A DNA stretch of 64,000 nucleotides, from the IMG/VR virus record IMGVR_UViG_3300027896_000011, positions 103,998 through 167,997 of that record. One strand, 5' to 3'. Positions 14,461-21,619 of the stretch are shown in pieces. Numbering within the stretch: the stretch's first letter is position 1; each line of letters starts with the position of its first letter. Both the position numbers and the translations under genes were made by a program. The notes beneath the pieces are model-generated. The model ran no database searches and was not told the origin of the DNA. It worked only from the letters and a program-made list of their open reading frames with translations. This DNA comes from a virus.

Positions 14461-14835
14461 ATGTCGTATAAAGACCCAGAACATCAACGAGCGTATGCAA
14501 GAAGATGGGTAGCTGATAGGCGTAATGAGTGGTTTAGTAATAAGTGTTGCGTACATTGCGGTTCTAAAGAGTCTTTACAACTAGACCACATTGACCCGTC
14601 ACAAAAAGTAAGTCATAAAATATGGTCTTGGTCCCTTGGGCGAAGAGAAGTAGAGATTGCTAAGTGTCAGGTTTTATGCGAAAGGTGCCATAAGATAAAA
14701 ACACTAGAAGCCCACGTAGCAAAAAGAAAGCACGGAACCATGACTATGCGGAACAATGGCTGTCATTGCGATGAGTGCCGAAGATTTTGGACAGAGTATA
14801 TGAGAGAGTATAGAAGTAAGAGTCGTAAGCTTTGA
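14461..14835 (+). CDS. HNH endonuclease (homing-type)
   Basis: 124 residues, AAAGGAG ribosome site. CVHCG, then LQLDHIDP (the first His of HNH), then CQVLCERCHKIKT form the zinc-bound HNH fold. The N-terminal AYARRWVADRR and C-terminal CHCDECRRFWTEYMREYR patches are basic and DNA-binding-like. It lies between tRNA genes and a structured RNA, the usual setting of free-standing phage homing nucleases. Confidence 0.85.
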   Translation: MSYKDPEHQRAYARRWVADRRNEWFSNKCCVHCGSKESLQLDHIDPSQKVSHKIWSWSLGRREVEIAKCQVLCERCHKIKTLEAHVAKRKHGTMTMRNNGCHCDECRRFWTEYMREYRSKSRKL

Positions 14836-14930
14836 CGGTGAAGCACAGGTCTCTTAAACCTGCTAACTAGCTTCGAGTGCTAGACGGCTCACGAACGAAG
14901 GTCGCTCCTTCGGTTATGTGAAAAGAGAAT
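14824..14930 (+). ncRNA. tRNA-like element
   Basis: Overlapping the end of the HNH gene are a D-arm-like hairpin (GCTT/AAGC), an anticodon-like arm (CAGGT CTCTTAA ACCTG) and a variable-arm-like hairpin (CTAGC TTCGAG TGCTAG). A fourth hairpin, CGAAGG TCGCT CCTTCG, stands in place of a T arm. No acceptor stem can be formed, so this is either a decayed class II tRNA or part of the adjacent ncRNA. Confidence 0.4.
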
Positions 14931-14939
14931 AGTAAACAA

Positions 14940-15368
14940 TGCGGCGGGTGAAACCACACCCGTCTTTATGCCCCGAAAGCTCTCATGGGATGAGCGCTGC
15001 CCTGAAGAGGTAGAGGGTCCAGATCGTTACTGGAGCGGGGCACAACAGAACACCTCCATAAGAACTTAGCAGATGGAAAGTTGACCATCTTTGACGCCCT
15101 GAATTAACAGGAGACGAAAACAGGAACCTAGGCCCTGTAAACTCGTCAAGGCAGCGTGTACACGACTGCAAAGGTAGGCTAACGCTGGAGATATGCCAGT
15201 AGGTGTTCTGTATTATCTCTTAGATCACTGCCCGTTGTTGAAAGACATCGATGGTCTATTGCCGGTATGGGAAAGTGGGCTAGTTAACTTCCCGGCACGG
15301 AATGGCTCTCTGTAGGTGACCTAAAGCAAGGGACTGTGAGCCAAGCTTGACACCCCGGAGAGACGGGG
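14940..15368 (+). ncRNA. Large ornate structured RNA of unknown class
   Basis: About 430 bases without an ORF but full of pairing. GCCCCG (14971) closes with CGGGGC (about 15035) around three hairpins. ACAGAACACC (about 15047) pairs over 150 bases with GGTGTTCTGT (about 15201) around at least five hairpins. TGCCGG and GGCTC helices follow, and the segment ends with a CCCCG/CGGGG hairpin. Position beside phage tRNA genes recalls the giant phage RNAs GOLLD and ROOL, but I cannot assign it to either. Confidence 0.7.
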
Positions 15369-15375
15369 GAATTAT

Positions 15376-15447
15376 TGGGGATTAGCACAGTGGTTTAGTG
15401 TAGCGGTCTCTGACACCGTTGACCAAGGTTCGACTCCTTGATCCCAG
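15376..15447 (+). tRNA. tRNA-Gln(CTG)
   Basis: Anticodon loop CTCTGAC on a GCGGT/ACCGT stem; T arm CAAGG TTCGACT CCTTG; discriminator G. The acceptor begins TGGGGAT like bacterial tRNA-Gln but its 3' strand ATCCCAG appears one C short, leaving a mismatch. Confidence 0.8.
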
Positions 15448-15451
15448 TTAT

Positions 15452-15524
15452 TCCGGTGTGACCTAACGGGATAAGGTATAAGACTTTGACTCTTGGAATA
15501 TTGGTTCAACTCCAGTCACCGGAA
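15452..15524 (+). tRNA. tRNA-Gln(TTG)
   Basis: Perfect acceptor TCCGGTG/CACCGGA, D stem ACCT/AGGT, anticodon loop CTTTGAC, T loop TTCAACT. It contains a chance GGTATAAG in its D arm. Confidence 0.88.
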
Positions 15525-15537
15525 CTAGAAAAAGATT

Positions 15538-15627
15538 ATGCAGGGCTGTAGCATGATGCTACTAGTAGGGTGCTCCGTGCACGGGGTCCTATGGTCTCAC
15601 AAGGTAAGAGTCCTTGGCACCTGCACC
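15538..15627 (+). ncRNA. tRNA-like structured element
   Basis: Hairpins GTAGC/GCTAC, GTGC/GCAC and a T-arm-like CAAGG/CCTTG lie between TGCAGG and CCTGCA ends. It has tRNA size, but no normal anticodon arm or T loop can be drawn. Unassigned. Confidence 0.35.
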
Positions 15628-15640
15628 TTTATATTTCGAC

Positions 15641-15718
15641 ACCTTATTTTGTACTCCTTGTTCAAAATAGGCATAAGGTCAGGTTGGTCCCTTTTCCTGA
15701 GTCGATAAAGAAGGGACA
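15641..15718 (+). ncRNA. Two consecutive hairpins between tRNAs
   Basis: ACCTTATTTTG pairs with CAAAATA..ATAAGGT, then GTCCCTTTT pairs with GAAGGGAC. These may be processing or structural elements of the tRNA transcript. Confidence 0.4.
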
Positions 15719-15724
15719 TCTATT

Positions 15725-15797
15725 GGAGCTGTAGTTTAATCAGTAAAACATTCGCTTGATAAGCGGAAGACAGTTGGGGCAGAGCCAATCAGCTCTA
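15725..15797 (+). tRNA. tRNA-Ile(GAT)
   Basis: Acceptor GGAGCTG/CAGCTCT, anticodon loop TTGATAA, stem TTCGC/GCGGA. The T arm GTTGG/CCAAT encloses GGCAGAG instead of a TTC-type loop. Confidence 0.8.
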
Positions 15798-15807
15798 CTA
15801 AGTTTAT

Positions 15808-15881
15808 GGTGGTTATGGTGTAGCGGCTCTGCACGCCTGTCTGTGAAACAGGAGGTTCGAGATCAACACTCGATAATCACC
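15808..15881 (+). tRNA. tRNA-His(GTG)
   Basis: Anticodon loop CTGTGAA on CCTGT/ACAGG. An extra 5' G can pair with C73 (GGTGGTTA/TAATCACC), the tRNA-His identity element. The T loop is ATCAACA, not TTC-type. Confidence 0.82.
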
Positions 15882-15885
15882 CAAG

Positions 15886-16518
15886 ATGAGGAATAAAATT
15901 CCAATATACGTTTATTACCACATAGCGCAGATGAATAACTGGCGGGAGATATATCAAGAACAGGTTGTCTTTTTATTGAACTCGGGGCTGTATGATCTTG
16001 TAGATGAGATTTGTATAGGTGTGCTAGGCAGTGATGCCTTACCGATTCTTCCGCCCATGTTCAAGATGCTTTTTCAACATAGTGACGTGACTTTGGCAGA
16101 GATTCCAACTTTAGAGTCATTACGAGAAAGAGCAATGGTGGAAGACTTTAATGTTTTGTACTTCCATACGAAAGGAGTATCACACCCTGATACTGACTAT
16201 GATTTCATGCGGAAGTGGCGGAAGTACATGGAGGGGTATTGCATTGGAAAGTGGAAAGAGTGTATTACGCATCTTAAAAGGTTTGATACTGTAGGGTGTG
16301 AGTATCATGCAGCCCCGTTTAAGCATTTCAGTGGTAATTTCTGGTGGAGTAAAGCTTCTTACCTTCGTACGCTTCCAAGATTGAAAGATGTACCTCTACA
16401 TGGGTTTGCTGAATCCCGGATGAAAGCAGAGATATGGGTCGGCACTAATCCAAGGGTGAAGATAAAGTGTTTGAGTACGGTTAACGACAGGTCTTTTCCA
16501 CTAGAAACTGGAGAATAA
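15886..16518 (+). CDS. Glycosyltransferase-like protein
   Basis: 210 residues. IPIYVYYHIAQMNNWREIYQEQ at the start, LYFHTKGVSHP in the middle, and HFSGNFWWSKASYLRTLP later match a family of short glycosyltransferase-like proteins in phages and capsule loci (HTKG and GNFWW motifs). No obvious ribosome site; the ATG is 5 bases after tRNA-His, so translation may start on a processed tRNA 3' trailer. Target sugar or protein unknown. Confidence 0.7.
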   Translation: MRNKIPIYVYYHIAQMNNWREIYQEQVVFLLNSGLYDLVDEICIGVLGSDALPILPPMFKMLFQHSDVTLAEIPTLESLRERAMVEDFNVLYFHTKGVSHPDTDYDFMRKWRKYMEGYCIGKWKECITHLKRFDTVGCEYHAAPFKHFSGNFWWSKASYLRTLPRLKDVPLHGFAESRMKAEIWVGTNPRVKIKCLSTVNDRSFPLETGE

Positions 16519-16664
16519 ATAGAATGCTGTAATAACTTCAAGTGACTAAAAGCAAATAGGTGGATACCACGTGTACTTCTGTCATGCGAGTATACGTCCT
16601 TTCGGTCATCAGCCTTGAGTTGCCTATTTTCTCTGGGGGCTGGAAGATTACAGCATCCTATTTA
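16517..16664 (+). ncRNA. Structured RNA closed by a 16 bp helix
   Basis: AAATAGAATGCTGTAAT at 16517 pairs with ATTACAGCATCCTATTTA ending at 16664. Inside, AAATAGG pairs with CCTATTT and CGTGTACT with AGTATACG. No ORF. It begins at the stop codon of the upstream gene. Class unknown. Confidence 0.65.
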
Positions 16665-16684
16665 TTCTCCGGAAAATATAATAA

Positions 16685-16756
16685 CTGGGTGTAGGGTAAT
16701 GGTTACCCACTTGCCCTGGGAGCAAGTCTATGCAGGTTCAACTCCTGTCGCCCAGA
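16685..16756 (+). tRNA. tRNA-Pro(TGG) with C33
   Basis: Acceptor CTGGGTG/CGCCCAG, stem CTTGC/GCAAG, anticodon loop CCTGGGA: anticodon TGG with C at position 33. T loop TTCAACT. Confidence 0.85.
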
Positions 16757-16766
16757 CTAATACAAG

Positions 16767-16838
16767 GGGGACGTAGTGATAACGATAGCACTCCACGTTT
16801 GCACCGTGGAAGTCGGAGTTTGATTCTCCGCGTCTCCA
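16767..16838 (+). tRNA. tRNA-Ala(TGC)
   Basis: Acceptor GGGGACG/CGTCTCC has the G3-U70 pair that marks tRNA-Ala. Anticodon loop TTTGCAC, T loop TTTGATT, discriminator A. Confidence 0.92.
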
Positions 16839-16842
16839 CTTA

Positions 16843-16935
16843 GATTGCTCGTGAGCTCACCTGGAGGAAGTCCAATTCCTTTACCAGGTATGCGGTCAGC
16901 CGGTGTAAATTGGACTCAGGCTGGTACAAGCAATC
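16843..16935 (+). ncRNA. Structured RNA element
   Basis: GATTGCT (16843) pairs with AGCAATC (16929). AGTCCAATT pairs with AATTGGACT inside it, and CCTGG/CCAGG and CAGCC/GGCTG cross it, suggesting a pseudoknot. tRNA-sized but not a tRNA. Confidence 0.5.
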
Positions 16936-16981
16936 TTTATTTAACGCCGGAAACAAAAGAAGAACAAAGAAAGGTAGGCTA

Positions 16982-17221
16982 ATGGCTAACGGAGAAAACG
17001 TGTGTCCAGTGTGTAAGGGGTCTTTGAAGAAGTCGGATGGTAGAGATTGTACTAATTGTGGCGGGCAATATATGTGGGGAAGTCCTGTTGGTGTTGTTAG
17101 ATTACGAAAAGATGGTACCCCATGTACTCATGAATATACCGGAGCGGTATTAGGTAATTGTTTGCGCGGATACTCTTGTATTCATTGCGGGGACGCATAT
17201 GAAATAGATTCTGGAGATTAG
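16982..17221 (+). CDS. Zinc-ribbon hypothetical protein
   Basis: 79 residues from the ATG at 16982 (AAAGGTAGG upstream). CPVCKGS and CTNCGGQ form one knuckle, with C...CIHCG later, so probably two zinc sites. Function unknown. Confidence 0.7.
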   Translation: MANGENVCPVCKGSLKKSDGRDCTNCGGQYMWGSPVGVVRLRKDGTPCTHEYTGAVLGNCLRGYSCIHCGDAYEIDSGD

Positions 17222-17342
17222 GAGCTGTCAGTCAATACAGCACGGTGGCGTATTGCGAGCCGTTATTATCGTGATACTTACTCCGGAGAAAGTTCCGAGG
17301 GATTACCCGGTCGCCTGGGCTTATGTCCGAAGGACTGGGATT
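17222..17342 (+). other. Inter-tRNA spacer with small hairpins
   Basis: No ORF or tRNA. CTGT/ACAG and CCCGG..CTGGG pairings are visible, but no long-range fold as clear as at 14940-15368. Confidence 0.3.
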
Positions 17343-17414
17343 GGGTTGTTCATCTAGCGGTAAGGATGTCAGTCTCCAAAATTGATCACGGAAGTTCGAG
17401 TCTTCCACAACCCG
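17343..17414 (+). tRNA. tRNA-Trp(CCA)
   Basis: Acceptor GGGTTGT/ACAACCC, anticodon loop CTCCAAA, T arm GGAAG TTCGAGT CTTCC, discriminator G. Confidence 0.9.
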
Positions 17415-17417
17415 CAA

Positions 17418-17500
17418 TCCCCCTCGCCTGGGAACTGGCTCCCCAGGTTCTCTGTGGCGGCATATATTTATTAGAACCGTCGGAGATTGGAAGAGGGGGT
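17418..17500 (+). ncRNA. Structured spacer
   Basis: CCCCCTC pairs with GAGGGGG 70 bases on, enclosing CCTGGG..CCCAGG. A closed domain between two tRNA genes, perhaps a processing element. Confidence 0.4.
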
Positions 17501-17503
17501 GTT

Positions 17504-17586
17504 GGATGGTGAATCCGTCAGGGACGAAACCTGTCTTGAAAACAGTGTGAGCCTTATGGCTTGAGTTTCGAGTACTCCGCCATCCT
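17504..17586 (+). tRNA. tRNA-Ser(TGA)
   Basis: Anticodon loop CTTGAAA on CCTGT/ACAGT, long variable arm GAGCC TTAT GGCTT, T loop TTCGAGT, acceptor GGATGGT/GCCATCC. Confidence 0.88.
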
Positions 17587-17616
17587 CGAGTGTAAATAGA
17601 AAGGAAAACACGAAAT

Positions 17617-18138
17617 ATGTGGCAAAAGATTAGAAGGCATCTACCGAACTGGCTAAAACAAACACTCTATTGGTTGAGGACACGTACGTACAACAAATAC
17701 CATCTACTTGATTGCCGGAGTAAACAAAATGGATATACATGGGGTTGGCAAGACATATGTAGCCGGATAGTATTTGCTAATATGAATATGCTTAAGCTAT
17801 ATGTTGAGCACGAAGCAGATCATATTGATTGGACATCTGATCCAGAACACATACACGCCCGAGCAGAGATGGAAGAGTTATATCAGTGGTGGATGAGAGG
17901 TAGAAAGATTGAACATGATGCATACGATGCATTAATAAACAAAACCTATGGGTTTGAAGGCTGCACTAAGTTAGTATCAGCTAAGGATGGTTTGCAGGGT
18001 CTAGTATTTACTAAGCGTGGAGATTCTGCGTGGGAGGCAGATTGTGATGCTTGTAGTGAGGCGGAAAAAGCATTGACTCAAAAAGATGAGGATATGCTGA
18101 TCAGACTCATTAAGATCAAAAATTATTTGTGGTCATAA
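17617..18138 (+). CDS. Hypothetical protein
   Basis: 173 residues, AGAAAGGA upstream. Basic N-terminus (KIRRHLPNWLKQTLYWLRTRTYNKYH), then an acidic, tryptophan-rich helical body with HEADHIDW and MEELYQWWMRGRKIEHDAYD. Resembles small phage proteins of unknown role. Flanked by tRNA genes. Confidence 0.65.
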   Translation: MWQKIRRHLPNWLKQTLYWLRTRTYNKYHLLDCRSKQNGYTWGWQDICSRIVFANMNMLKLYVEHEADHIDWTSDPEHIHARAEMEELYQWWMRGRKIEHDAYDALINKTYGFEGCTKLVSAKDGLQGLVFTKRGDSAWEADCDACSEAEKALTQKDEDMLIRLIKIKNYLWS

Positions 18139-18164
18139 GGCATAGCTGGGCTTCCCCCAGCTAC

Positions 18165-18252
18165 GGAGAGTTGCCGGAGTTTGGTAAGCGGGTCAGGTTG
18201 CTAACCTGAAGCCAACCGAAAGGTTGCAAATGTTCGATTCATTTACTCTCTT
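18165..18252 (+). tRNA. tRNA-Ser(GCT)
   Basis: Anticodon loop TTGCTAA on TCAGG/CCTGA, variable arm CAACC GAAA GGTTG, T arm AAATG TTCGATT CATTT, acceptor GGAGAGT/ACTCTCT. A hairpin (AGCTGGG/CCCAGCT) lies just upstream. Confidence 0.9.
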
Positions 18253-18345
18253 CAACGGCTTCCCAGCCCTGCGTTGTGGCGGGGCCTCCCACCCTCTCAG
18301 AGGGATGGCAAAGTACACGCCGGGAAAATGGTAAGGGAAGTCTCT

Positions 18346-18416
18346 GGTTACGTCGGCAAGTGGTAAGCCTCCAGTCTGCAAAACTGGCATCGTTGGTTCA
18401 ATTCCAACCGTAACCT
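18346..18416 (+). tRNA. tRNA-Cys(GCA)
   Basis: Perfect acceptor GGTTACG/CGTAACC, anticodon loop CTGCAAA, T arm GTTGG TTCAATT CCAAC, discriminator T as usual for tRNA-Cys. Confidence 0.92.
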
Positions 18417-18430
18417 CGAGCCATACTTAT

Positions 18431-18502
18431 GAGAGAGTGGTGGAAATCTTGGTCCATAACAGGTCGCTCCTGTGATGTCGGTATCAAATCCGACCTCTCT
18501 CT
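18431..18502 (+). tRNA. tRNA-like gene, isotype unclear
   Basis: Acceptor GAGAGAG/CTCTCTC, D stem GTGG/CCAT and T stem GTCGG/CCGAC all form. The anticodon arm is ACAGG TCGCT CCTGT with a 5-base loop, or a 4 bp stem with loop GTCGCTC (anticodon CGC). The T loop has 8 bases. The same GGTCGCTCC hairpin loop occurs at about 14885. Possibly a degenerate or repurposed tRNA. Confidence 0.5.
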
Positions 18503-18526
18503 TCAATTTGAACAAAAGGAGGAACG

Positions 18527-20041
18527 GTGCACCTTACTGCATGTATGCTCGTCCGGAATGAAGAAAGTATAATAGAGGAGAACATTTTCTTTCATAGAAG
18601 GATGGGTGTTGATCGGTTCTTAATTATGAACCACATCTCTACTGACAATACTCTTTCTATTCTTAACCGGCTTAAAGAAGAGGGCGTAGATATTGTTGTA
18701 TACGAACAAAATAGCCCAAAGTATCTTCAAGCAGAGTGGATGTCTTTTCTCTCTCAAGAAGCACATCGACTTGGTACTGATTGGGTAATTATGATTGATG
18801 CTGATGAATTCTTTTTGCCAAAGAAGCCAACCATTAAGGATTACTTAGCGTCAGTCCCGGAATGTATAGATGTTATCCAGTGTCTTTGGTATAACAACTT
18901 TCCGGTTAAAGGAGTAACACCATTCTATTTGAATACCTATTTCGTTCCCTATCTTTACATGTATAAAGTCATTATGAGGGCAAGTCCCAATAGTGGGGTG
19001 GTTATGGGTAATCATGCTCCTACACATACTGATAGATGTGTAAGAGAACATGATGCACTTAGGGTGATGCATTTTCAGCATCGGGATAAGGCCAGTGTAT
19101 ATGGTAAATATGTTTTAGGAGGGGAGGCTCTGGTAAATTCTAATTTACCTGCTGGTGTAGGTTCTCATTGGAGAGACGGACTTGAAGCTTTTCGGAAAGG
19201 TAAGTTTGAAGAGTTTACAGATTACTTTTTCCATTCTGAGGAGGAGGTACAGGCAGTACCTAGAGTTATTGAGGATGGAACATTAAAGAGGTTGTTTCAG
19301 CATAGAAGCAATCATACTACTAAGTGGTTAGAGATCACATCAATGGTAGGTTGTACCAATAGATGTACGTATTGCCCACAGTCTTTATTTACGGCTAAGT
19401 ACCATAAGATGTATTTAGGGACAGCTTGTACTATGAGCCCAGAGGGACTTTCTTCTATACTAGATAATGTAGACCCTATCACTACTGCTATACATTTTTC
19501 AGGGTTTAATGAGATATTTGCTCATCCTGAAGGGCATGAGCTTATTGCCTTTACCTATGAGCGGGGATTTGATATAGCGCTGTTTTCTACTCTAGTAGGG
19601 TTAACTGAAGATAAGGTTGCGTTTCTAGCTGATAGAGGGGTGGAGTTTTCTTGGGTCAGGCTTCATGAGTTTGATGGACCTAAGTTCAATAAAGAGGATT
19701 TTGAGGCTAAGGCTAAGTTGTTAAGAGAGTCGGTACGTATAAACCGCTTTGAGTGTCAACGTGTAGAACATCCTATCTCTAGAGGTGGTTCCTTATGGGA
19801 GCCCGGATATAACAATAGAGGAATTACGTGTTCAAGGTTTGATTGTAATGTGGTATTACCTAATGGAGAGGTGTACCTCTGTTGTTCTGATTGGGGCCTT
19901 CGTCATTATATAGGTAACCTTCTTACAGATCACTATGACGGTGACTTATTCACGTCTGTTCGTAATTCTTTGAGAGAACAAGGAAGAACTCCAGGTACAG
20001 ATATGTTGTGTAAGCATTGTGAGATGGCAGTGCCTATTTGA
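18527..20041 (+). CDS. Glycosyltransferase-radical SAM/SPASM fusion protein
   Basis: 504 residues from a GTG start with AAAGGAGG upstream. Residues 1-~200: glycosyltransferase of the GT92/Glyco_tranf_2_4 type, with ACMLVRNEESIIEENIFFH and the metal-binding WVIMIDADEFF (a DxD). Residues ~265-504: radical SAM, with CTNRCTYC near residue 280 and a SPASM-like C-terminus (CSRFDC...GEVYLCCSDWG...CKHCE) for extra iron-sulphur clusters. Both parts look intact. The fusion suggests coupled sugar and peptide chemistry; substrate unknown. Confidence 0.85.
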   Translation: MHLTACMLVRNEESIIEENIFFHRRMGVDRFLIMNHISTDNTLSILNRLKEEGVDIVVYEQNSPKYLQAEWMSFLSQEAHRLGTDWVIMIDADEFFLPKKPTIKDYLASVPECIDVIQCLWYNNFPVKGVTPFYLNTYFVPYLYMYKVIMRASPNSGVVMGNHAPTHTDRCVREHDALRVMHFQHRDKASVYGKYVLGGEALVNSNLPAGVGSHWRDGLEAFRKGKFEEFTDYFFHSEEEVQAVPRVIEDGTLKRLFQHRSNHTTKWLEITSMVGCTNRCTYCPQSLFTAKYHKMYLGTACTMSPEGLSSILDNVDPITTAIHFSGFNEIFAHPEGHELIAFTYERGFDIALFSTLVGLTEDKVAFLADRGVEFSWVRLHEFDGPKFNKEDFEAKAKLLRESVRINRFECQRVEHPISRGGSLWEPGYNNRGITCSRFDCNVVLPNGEVYLCCSDWGLRHYIGNLLTDHYDGDLFTSVRNSLREQGRTPGTDMLCKHCEMAVPI

Positions 20042-20103
20042 TTTAGATAAACCCTTCTATAGAGGGGTCTGGACAGAGGAAGCTAGCGCCTGTTGTCCAG
20101 TTT

Positions 20104-20175
20104 GCAAAGATGGCAGAATGGTTATGCATCACCTTGCCAAGGTGAATTATGCGGGTTCGAATCCCGTTCTTTGCT
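20104..20175 (+). tRNA. tRNA-Gly(GCC)
   Basis: Acceptor GCAAAGA/TCTTTGC, anticodon loop TTGCCAA on TCACC/GGTGA, T arm GCGGG TTCGAAT CCCGT. Hairpins (ACCCTTC/GAGGGGT and CTGGACA/TGTCCAG) precede it. Confidence 0.9.
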
Positions 20176-20253
20176 CCCGCCACGAGAAATCGTGGATAGT
20201 AGATGCTCCTTCCTACGAGGCCGAAATGGCGAAAGTTATAATGGGAGCAATTT

Positions 20254-20324
20254 GCACCATTGGCCTAGAAGCCGGGCGTCAGCCTTCCAAGCTGAATAGA
20301 CGAGGGCAGTACTCGTATGGTGCT
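20254..20324 (+). tRNA. tRNA-Gly(TCC)
   Basis: Perfect acceptor GCACCAT/ATGGTGC, anticodon loop CTTCCAA on TCAGC/GCTGA. The T stem ACGAG/CTCGT carries the loop GGCAGTA, not a TTC loop. Confidence 0.82.
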
Positions 20325-20421
20325 CTATCTGGATGCTCTTGTTGTTTACGTGTGTGGGCCTTTCAATAAGTTTGTACCTTATTGCTGGGTATTATAAACG
20401 GTCACAGCAAGAGCAATACGT

Positions 20422-20492
20422 GCCGTCATATGTTAATGGTAGACGGTTTCCTCGGTAAGGAAGCGGCGGCAGTTCAATTCTGTCTGACGGCT
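20422..20492 (+). tRNA. tRNA-Thr(GGT) with C33
   Basis: Acceptor GCCGTCA/TGACGGC, anticodon loop TCGGTAA: anticodon GGT with C at position 33. T arm GGCAG TTCAATT CTGTC. Confidence 0.85.
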
Positions 20493-20506
20493 CAAAGGAG
20501 AAACAA

Positions 20507-21610
20507 ATGCTTGAATACGAAGGGAAATATGCCAAGTGTAAAGTAATGACGGATAATATAGAAGAGACGGCTGTAACTCAAATTTATGGATTCCTTAATT
20601 CTCCGGCATTTGAAGGGGCTATTATACGTATAATGCCTGACGTTCATGCAGGTGCCGGAGCAGTAGTAGGATTTACTAGTACGTTAACGGATAAAGTAAT
20701 ACCGAATGTTGTTGGAGTCGATATAGGTTGCGGAATAGAAAGTTATCGTTTAGGTAAGGAGGAAGTGAATTTCTTGGCATTAGATAATTTTATTCGTGCA
20801 ACTATACCTAGTGGATTTAACGTGCATGAAAAGGTTATCCCGCATAGGTACGATGGTTTTGTACAACTTGAGGAGATTACCGAACGAACTGAGCAAGATT
20901 ATGGCAGAGTTTTACGCTCTCTAGGTACTCTTGGGGGAGGTAACCATTTCATAGAATTAGGTGTAGACCAATTTGATGACAAGTGGCTAACTATCCATAC
21001 GGGGTCTAGGAATTTTGGACTCAAGGTCGCCACCTACCATCAGCATATAGCTGAGCTGGCTGTTGGTAAACTAAATGGGCTAGCTTGGTTAGAGGGAACT
21101 ATAGCAAAACAATATCTTTCCGATATGAAAGTGGCTCAAGAGTACGCAGCCCGTAATAGAGAGTATATTGTCGATAGAATTCTACAAGGGTTCTTTGGTA
21201 AGAGTATTGGTTACGTAACTAAAGTAGGAAGTGTGCATAACTACATTGACTTCACGGACAATGTGATACGAAAAGGTGCTATAGCGGCACATGAGCATCA
21301 GTTACTCGTTATCCCCTGGAATATGAGGGATGGGTTAATTATTGGCCGGGGCAAGGGAAATGGGGATTGGAATATGTCTGCCCCTCATGGTGCTGGAAGA
21401 ATAATGGGTAGAGGCGCAGCAAAGAAGACTATTCAGTTAGAGGACTTCCAAGAGTCTATGAAGGGTATTTGGTCTAGTTGCATAAGTAAGGACACATTAG
21501 ACGAGTCACCTATGGTATACAAAAATTCGGAGATGATAAAAGAAGCAATAGCTGATACTGTTGAGATCACAAACGTGGTAAAACCTCTTTACAACTTTAA
21601 GGCAAGTTAA
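20507..21610 (+). CDS. rtcB: RtcB RNA-splicing ligase
   Basis: 367 residues. The family motifs appear in order: DVHAGAGAVVGF, VVGVDIGCGIES (metal-binding Cys), GTLGGGNHFIELG, IHTGSRNFG, HNYID, then RKGAIAAHEH and APHGAGR with the GMP-accepting histidine region. RtcB joins 3'-phosphate or 2',3'-cyclic phosphate RNA ends to 5'-OH ends using GTP and Mn2+. AAAGGAG ribosome site. Its place inside the tRNA region suits repair of tRNAs cut by host anticodon nucleases; this is inference. Full length compared with short-type family members. Confidence 0.95.
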   Translation: MLEYEGKYAKCKVMTDNIEETAVTQIYGFLNSPAFEGAIIRIMPDVHAGAGAVVGFTSTLTDKVIPNVVGVDIGCGIESYRLGKEEVNFLALDNFIRATIPSGFNVHEKVIPHRYDGFVQLEEITERTEQDYGRVLRSLGTLGGGNHFIELGVDQFDDKWLTIHTGSRNFGLKVATYHQHIAELAVGKLNGLAWLEGTIAKQYLSDMKVAQEYAARNREYIVDRILQGFFGKSIGYVTKVGSVHNYIDFTDNVIRKGAIAAHEHQLLVIPWNMRDGLIIGRGKGNGDWNMSAPHGAGRIMGRGAAKKTIQLEDFQESMKGIWSSCISKDTLDESPMVYKNSEMIKEAIADTVEITNVVKPLYNFKAS

Positions 21611-21619
21611 GGAACAAAA

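Noticed and set aside
14940-15368. tmRNA or RNase P RNA
   Set aside because: No ANDENYALAA-like tag frame, no tRNA-Ala-like ends, and none of the RNase P universal core sequences could be found.
15473-15484. GGTATAAG promoter at 15475
   Set aside because: It is the D-arm sequence of tRNA-Gln(TTG).
16843-16935. tRNA with GATTGCT acceptor
   Set aside because: The acceptor-like ends pair but the interior folds into a long helix and possible pseudoknot; no D, anticodon or T arm can be drawn.
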